Part shown: positions 60,171-64,000 of the stretch, in pieces
Position numbering within the stretch: the first letter of the stretch is position 1
How the letters are laid out: every line of letters begins with the position of its first letter
NCBI GenBank assembly: GCA_902495705.1
Contig: CABUXT010000005.1
Span: forward strand, 1-64,000
Origin: an uncultured cyanobacterium
GTDB lineage: Bacteria; Cyanobacteriota; Vampirovibrionia; Gastranaerophilales; Gastranaerophilaceae
Length of the DNA stretch: 64,000 bases
Direction: 5' to 3'
Made by a program: the position numbers and the translations under genes
Notes under the pieces: model-generated
Told to the model about the DNA's origin: nothing
Seen by the model: the letters and a program-made list of their open reading frames with translations, nothing else
Database searches by the model: none

Positions 60171-60986
60171 TTAAAATTTAATTTGAGTTGAAAAATTTAA
60201 TTGCGAGCGTGATGGTGTTGCATCTTGGTAATTTATTTGGCTTGCTCCGACATTGAGATTCATTCTGTCATCGTTAAACGGTTTGAGGCTAAATACGACT
60301 TCATTTTTGCTGCTTTTGTCCATTACATTTACGGTGTATATATTTTGTACAGATAAATGGTTATTTATTTTGTATTCAGGCGAGAAAGAAAATGAACCTT
60401 TGAACTGTTGGTCAAATCCTCCAAGCGTGTTATTTTTATAGGAACTTTTTATTGAAAAGTTGTCCTTTTGATATTTTGTAAATAACGTTCGTGTTTGGGT
60501 TAATTGATTTGGATTAATTGAGTTATCGTAAGTTGAACCGAATGAAAAATTCCCTTTAGTTTTTTCAGTACCAAAACTTGTGGTTTTGGTGTTATATAAA
60601 TTTGTATTATCAAATAAATAATTTCTGTTATCAGAAGTTGTTTTGGAATTAGAATCAATACTCAAGTCTTTTATTTTATCTTTCTTTTTTGTTGTTGGTT
60701 TTTGAGTGGAGTTTTTTGTATCATCTAAATAAATTGCATCTTCTGAGTCGTCATATAAAAAATCTGAGTAATCAGTGTCGTCATCTTCATCATTTGAGTC
60801 AAATTCATCTTCTTCATCATCGTCATCAGAAACGATAGAATCATTTTCTTCCGGCATGGTGGCATTTTCTTCGTTTTGAGTTTCTTGTTGAATTGTTTCT
60901 TGAGGTGGAACTTTATCAGCTTTTGATTGAGATAAAAAGCCCATGGCAAAATAAATTATAGATATATAAATTATAATCTTTTTCAT
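60171..60986 (-). CDS. exported acidic protein with C-terminal beta-barrel-like region
   Basis: A 271-residue protein. A signal peptide (KKIIIYISIIYFAMGFLSQS, cleavage about 23) leads into a strongly acidic stretch (about 48-90, runs of Asp/Glu), a Lys/Thr linker, then about 130 residues of alternating strands ending LNFSTQIKF, a typical outer-membrane C-terminal signature with final Phe. It is probably an outer-membrane or surface protein that may bind cations. TATAAT lies six bases before the ATG, without an RBS. Confidence 0.7.
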   Translation of the reverse strand: MKKIIIYISIIYFAMGFLSQSKADKVPPQETIQQETQNEENATMPEENDSIVSDDDDEEDEFDSNDEDDDTDYSDFLYDDSEDAIYLDDTKNSTQKPTTKKKDKIKDLSIDSNSKTTSDNRNYLFDNTNLYNTKTTSFGTEKTKGNFSFGSTYDNSINPNQLTQTRTLFTKYQKDNFSIKSSYKNNTLGGFDQQFKGSFSFSPEYKINNHLSVQNIYTVNVMDKSSKNEVVFSLKPFNDDRMNLNVGASQINYQDATPSRSQLNFSTQIKF

Positions 60987-61028
60987 GCCTATATTATATT
61001 TCTATAAAACGAAATTTCAAAGTTTATT

Positions 61029-62057
61029 TTACTTATTTAAGCTTTTTTCGGTCGAATGTTTTTCTATATATTTATCTATCTTTTCGCCCATAAATGTTGA
61101 AAACATAGGTAGTATTCCATAATAAATTGCTGCAAAAATGATTGCCGGTCTTAAAATATTTATACCTTCAATATATTTTGCGATTTTTGGGTCTCCAGCA
61201 TTTATTATTTGGAATTTTTCAATAAATTTTTCAGTATGTTTTTTGATTGCTCTATCTATTGCATAGCCTCCAACAAGAGTTATTGCTGTTGATATTATGT
61301 TGTTATAAATTAGAGCTTTTTTGCGGTTTTCTTTTATGCCGGAACTTTGATTTATTCTATACGCAGAGGATGCTGTCAATAAAATATCAGTTCCTGCTGT
61401 CATGTGTTTTGCGATATCTTTATCTTTGTTTTGGTATTTTATTGCCAGATTTTGTATTTGTTCGTTATCAATAATTTTGCTCAAACCTTTTGCGATGTAG
61501 TTTCCTGTAAAGTTTGGTTTTTGATTTTGTTGTGTCGGTTGATTGTCGTGGTTTTTCGGTTTTGATTTTTGTGTTTTTATGAATAAATTATCCATAATAA
61601 TCGGAATCAGCGCGATTGTGAGCATAGATTTTGGAATTGCTGTCAAAAATCCTGTACCGAGTTTTAAAATTTGGGTTATTAATTTATAACTTTTAGATTC
61701 TGCAAAAACTTTTTCAGTCTCTTTCAAATTTTTAAGAGTTTGCTCGTTTAGAAAATTTTGTGGATTTTTGTCAATATGCTTAATCGCTGTTTCAATCGGA
61801 AGTGCAACTGCTTCAACTATTCCGAATTTGATTATCCCTGAACAAATTGAATTTGCTGCGGCGTATTGTTTGTTTTCTTTTTCGGTATTTGGAGTTGCAA
61901 AAATCGAAATTGGGCGAACCGCAAGCGACATCACAAGAGATGTTCCGTTGGAAAATGAAGTTCCATGGTCAGAAATCTTTTCTAATGCTGATAATACTCT
62001 TTTATTTTTCAAAAGTTTTGTAGAAAAACTGTTTGGGTTGATTTTTTGAATTGCCAT
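61029..62057 (-). CDS. FxG-motif membrane-associated hypothetical protein
   Basis: A 342-residue protein with AGGAA before the ATG. A hydrophobic first domain (helices near 42-55, 70-88, 130-157) is followed by a Gln/Asn/Lys linker that contains PNFTG (181-185) and a second domain with helices near 245-262 and 300-318. The plan is the same as in the protein at 1542-2870, with the motif in the linker between two domains. Likely a lineage family of envelope proteins; function unknown. Confidence 0.75.
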   Translation of the reverse strand: MAIQKINPNSFSTKLLKNKRVLSALEKISDHGTSFSNGTSLVMSLAVRPISIFATPNTEKENKQYAAANSICSGIIKFGIVEAVALPIETAIKHIDKNPQNFLNEQTLKNLKETEKVFAESKSYKLITQILKLGTGFLTAIPKSMLTIALIPIIMDNLFIKTQKSKPKNHDNQPTQQNQKPNFTGNYIAKGLSKIIDNEQIQNLAIKYQNKDKDIAKHMTAGTDILLTASSAYRINQSSGIKENRKKALIYNNIISTAITLVGGYAIDRAIKKHTEKFIEKFQIINAGDPKIAKYIEGINILRPAIIFAAIYYGILPMFSTFMGEKIDKYIEKHSTEKSLNK

Positions 62058-62163
62058 TTTTGATTCCTATTATAAGTAGACATCACACACAAAAAAAAGT
62101 AAAATGATTTTCAAAAATCTTAAAATATTTCAATAAATCGGTTTTTTAAGATAGAATAAAATC

Positions 62164-62850
62164 ATGGCAGTGTTGAATTTTATCCGCAGAGAGTTAAGAG
62201 GTTGGGGCAAAGTTGAACGAGTGGTTTTTCCGCTTGGTATTTTTGCAATAATTTTCCTGTCTTTTATTATGAATGATAGCAAAATCGCGCTTGTTTCTGC
62301 TGTTTGTGGTGTGAGTTATTCAATTTTGGCAGGAAAGGGAAAGATTTCTTGTTATTTTTTCGGACTTTGCGGAACCTTGTGTTACTCATATATTTCATTA
62401 AAAAATCATTTGTTTGGAAATTTGGTTTTGTATATGTTGTATTATTTGCCAATGCAGGTTACTGGGATTTTTAAATGGAAACAGCATTTGAAAAAAGACT
62501 GTCAGGAAATTGAAAAAACTAAACTTTCAAAACGTGACCGCGTTGTTTATTTAGTGTTATCTGTGTTGTTGACTTTTGTTGCTTATGCAATTTTATATAA
62601 AATGCACGACCAAAGTCCGATTATAGATTCTATAACAACAGTTTTTTCTGTTATCGGAATGATTTTGACTGTAAAACGCTGTATAGAACAGTGGTATGTT
62701 TGGTTCGTTGTGAACGGATTATCTGTTGTAATGTGGATAAAAGCATACGCACTTGGTTCAAATTGTTTTGCAACGATTTTGATGTGGGCGATTTATTTTG
62801 TTTTGTCAATCTACTTTTTATACACTTGGAAGAAGGAGTTGAAGGAATAA
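62164..62850 (+). CDS. pnuC: nicotinamide mononucleotide/riboside transporter PnuC
   Basis: A 228-residue protein with about seven helices. The substrate-site region KRCIEQWYVWFVVNGLSVVM and the earlier LVLYMLYYLPMQVTGIFKW are typical of PnuC, which imports NAD precursors by facilitated diffusion and trapping. No nadR or NAD riboswitch is visible. TAGAAT lies six bases before the ATG and no RBS is present, suggesting a leaderless mRNA. Confidence 0.92.
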   Translation: MAVLNFIRRELRGWGKVERVVFPLGIFAIIFLSFIMNDSKIALVSAVCGVSYSILAGKGKISCYFFGLCGTLCYSYISLKNHLFGNLVLYMLYYLPMQVTGIFKWKQHLKKDCQEIEKTKLSKRDRVVYLVLSVLLTFVAYAILYKMHDQSPIIDSITTVFSVIGMILTVKRCIEQWYVWFVVNGLSVVMWIKAYALGSNCFATILMWAIYFVLSIYFLYTWKKELKE

Positions 62851-62887
62851 AGTTTATACTCTCTCCGAGGGAGAGACAATGCAAAAA

Positions 62888-63135
62888 GGTCATTGTCATT
62901 CTGAAAGCTTAGAAATTTTGAGTGAGCTTTGCGAACACAAAATTTTCTTGCTATTCAGAATCTCCAATTGAACATATAGGTCAATGTCACCCTGAACTTG
63001 ATTCAGGGTCTATCCATTTGATTGATAAGTAATACACAAAGGTCAATTTTTAAAATCAACATTGATAGATTCTGAATAGGATAAAATCTAAGCCAAACAA
63101 GTTGGCAAGATTTTTAATCCTTTCAGAATGACATT
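62888..63135. repeat. composite TGTCATTCTGAA dispersed repeat
   Basis: Starts GTCATTCTGAAAGCTTAG, includes TTTTCTTGCTATTCAGAATC, TGTCACCCTGAACTTGATTC, GATTCTGAATAGGATAAAAT, and ends TTTCAGAATGACA. Modules as in the other gaps. Confidence 0.75.
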
Positions 63136-63201
63136 ATTTTTAGAAAATGTAGTGTGGGGAAAACGAAGTGTCCCCACAATTATTTCAACACATAGGTCAA
63201 C

Positions 63202-63338
63202 AATCCGACAATAGCCAAAAGTGAACAATCAAACAAAACGAGTAAACGACAAAAGCCGAATTTGTTTGAGGAACGGAAGTGACGAGTTGTTCGGCTATGG
63301 TACGAGTTTTTAGTTTGATGTGAACGTTGGCGTGTCGT
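63202..63338 (+). repeat. 137-bp dispersed repeat, copy 2
   Basis: Inverted relative to copy 1 (10-146), about 95% identical by eye. The minus-strand open frame across it has no independent support. Confidence 0.8.
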
Positions 63339-63404
63339 GGTGCTATTGCCACCAAAAGCACCCCTGCACGGAGTGCATGAAAAAGAATAATTTGAATGAC
63401 CTTG

Positions 63405-63540
63405 ACCCCCTCTCCTCACTCCTCAGCCATTCGGCATGCAGTCTCACTCATTTCGCAAAGCTCAATGGTTCGAGCTAGTATCCCACAAGGGGTGCTGAAC
63501 TTTACAGTTAGTAGGTCGGCATTGCTATGCCGACAACAAG
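63405..63540. repeat. CTCTCCT/AAGCTCAATGGTTCG and TCGGCAT repeats
   Basis: CCCCCTCTCCTCACTCCTC, CAGTCTCACTCATTTCGCAA, GCTCAATGGTTCGAG, then the hairpin GTCGGCATTGCTATGCCGAC. All occur in other intergenic gaps of this window. No gene is seen from 62851 to 63569. Confidence 0.7.
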
Positions 63541-63569
63541 CCTACAGCAAGGTCGGCAGACAGAAAACT

Positions 63570-64000
63570 CTACAATTTCACACTCTCAAGCTTGAAATTT
63601 TCATCATTAACTTCGCGCAAAAAGTTTGTCCAACTGTTATAATAATCAGCCAAAGCATAAGTATACCCAACAATTATAGACTTATATGATTGTTTCATTA
63701 CAATAAGTGAAGTCAAATCGGATTTTCCTGTTTCGTATGCGTGTTTTGAAATATCAATAAGTTTTTCTGAACCTGTTACAATTTTGGATTCGTAATGATT
63801 TAAGTTTTCTGCAGCAGTTAAAAATTTGTCATAGGCAGCTGCAACATCTTTTTCTGCCTTGTTTTTTACAGAGTCATATTTCAATTCGGCTTGTTGAAGT
63901 TTTAATGTCGCGTTTTTTATTTCAGGGGAATAATTATAAAATAGCGGAATATTTACAATGCTTGCGCCAAAATACGCACCGCTGTTGAATCTTCCATCAT
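63570..64000 (-). CDS. TolC-like outer-membrane protein, C-terminal part (cut by window edge)
   Basis: The last ~142 residues of an OEP-family protein whose start lies beyond the window. Visible are GASIVNIPLFYNYSPEIKNA, a long helix (KLQQAELKYDSVKNKAEKDV) and the second-repeat helix KLIDISKHAYETGKSDLTSL. The tail YALADYYNSWTNFLREV is typical of TolC/OprM-like channel proteins. An in-frame TTG at 63884 is not the start because the family homology continues upstream. Partner pump genes are not visible. Confidence 0.8.
   Translation of the reverse strand, partial: DGRFNSGAYFGASIVNIPLFYNYSPEIKNATLKLQQAELKYDSVKNKAEKDVAAAYDKFLTAAENLNHYESKIVTGSEKLIDISKHAYETGKSDLTSLIVMKQSYKSIIVGYTYALADYYNSWTNFLREVNDENFKLESVKL

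Noticed and set aside
63180..63419. 79-codon open frame on the minus strand
   Set aside because: It spans the 137-bp repeat; the copy at 10-146 has differences that do not keep a protein pattern.

Overview
The window reads as chromosome of a low-GC, Gram-negative, gut-type bacterium, most likely a non-photosynthetic cyanobacterial relative (Vampirovibrionia/Melainabacteria, order Gastranaerophilales). This placement is an inference. It rests on AT-rich coding, an LPS gene (lpxA), outer-membrane TolC-like proteins, flagellar flhB, and many lineage-type hypothetical proteins that carry a short Phe-x-Gly motif (PNFTG, VSFGQ, PTFGA, VAFRG). No ribosomal RNA or housekeeping marker is present to confirm it.

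Layout. 1-3.3 kb: repeats, a rubredoxin-Fur pair with a near-perfect Fur box, and a FxG-motif membrane protein behind a long structured leader. 3.4-12.7 kb: membrane proteins, tRNA-Glu, a lone TOPRIM protein, a papain-like protein, a UshA-type phosphatase, a FxG protein and lpxA. 13-22.6 kb: a prepilin with a duplicated cleavage site, a tiny RHH protein, a 1201-residue protein with a duplicated module, a TPR protein, pepA and mnmA. 22.6-27.4 kb: a poly-cysteine leader peptide with an attenuator, a second FxG membrane protein, a DtxR-type regulator with a Cys-rich tail, and dxs-merR. 27.4-34.8 kb: MFS, GNAT, ybaK, tRNA-Gln and a VWA / FHA-like / TonB-C operon. 34.9-44.8 kb: TPR-glycosyltransferase, DMT transporter, metal P-type ATPase with divergent ArsR, flhB with a FliA-like sigma, cysE, tyrS. 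44.8-46.5 kb: two phage-tail-fibre-like genes and a small FxG protein. 46.6-55.2 kb: a five-gene operon (acidic TonB-C protein, sigma-like protein, zinc-ribbon/ATPase/TPR protein, two small proteins). 55.2-64 kb: a candidate sRNA, aroQ, pgk, XRE regulator, tRNA-Thr, TolC-like proteins, pnuC and repeats.

The most interesting signals are regulatory. Two leader peptides (Cys-rich at 22728-22799, Arg-rich at 3188-3238) each sit before an intrinsic terminator whose 5' arm can pair instead with the 3' part of the peptide's coding region. This is the geometry of ribosome-mediated attenuation, and both precede genes for related FxG-motif membrane proteins. Other candidates are a ~60-nt sRNA with a C-rich loop (55254-55313), a near-identical 24-bp operator shared by the DtxR-type gene and the mnmA/Cys-peptide divergent region, and several promoters whose -10 box lies exactly 6 nt before the ATG (leaderless mRNAs).

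Long intergenic spaces are filled with mosaic, partly palindromic dispersed repeats. One 137-bp unit lies at both ends of the window in opposite orientation. Functions of the hypothetical genes are described only as far as the sequence allows; all homology statements come from pattern recognition, not from searches.
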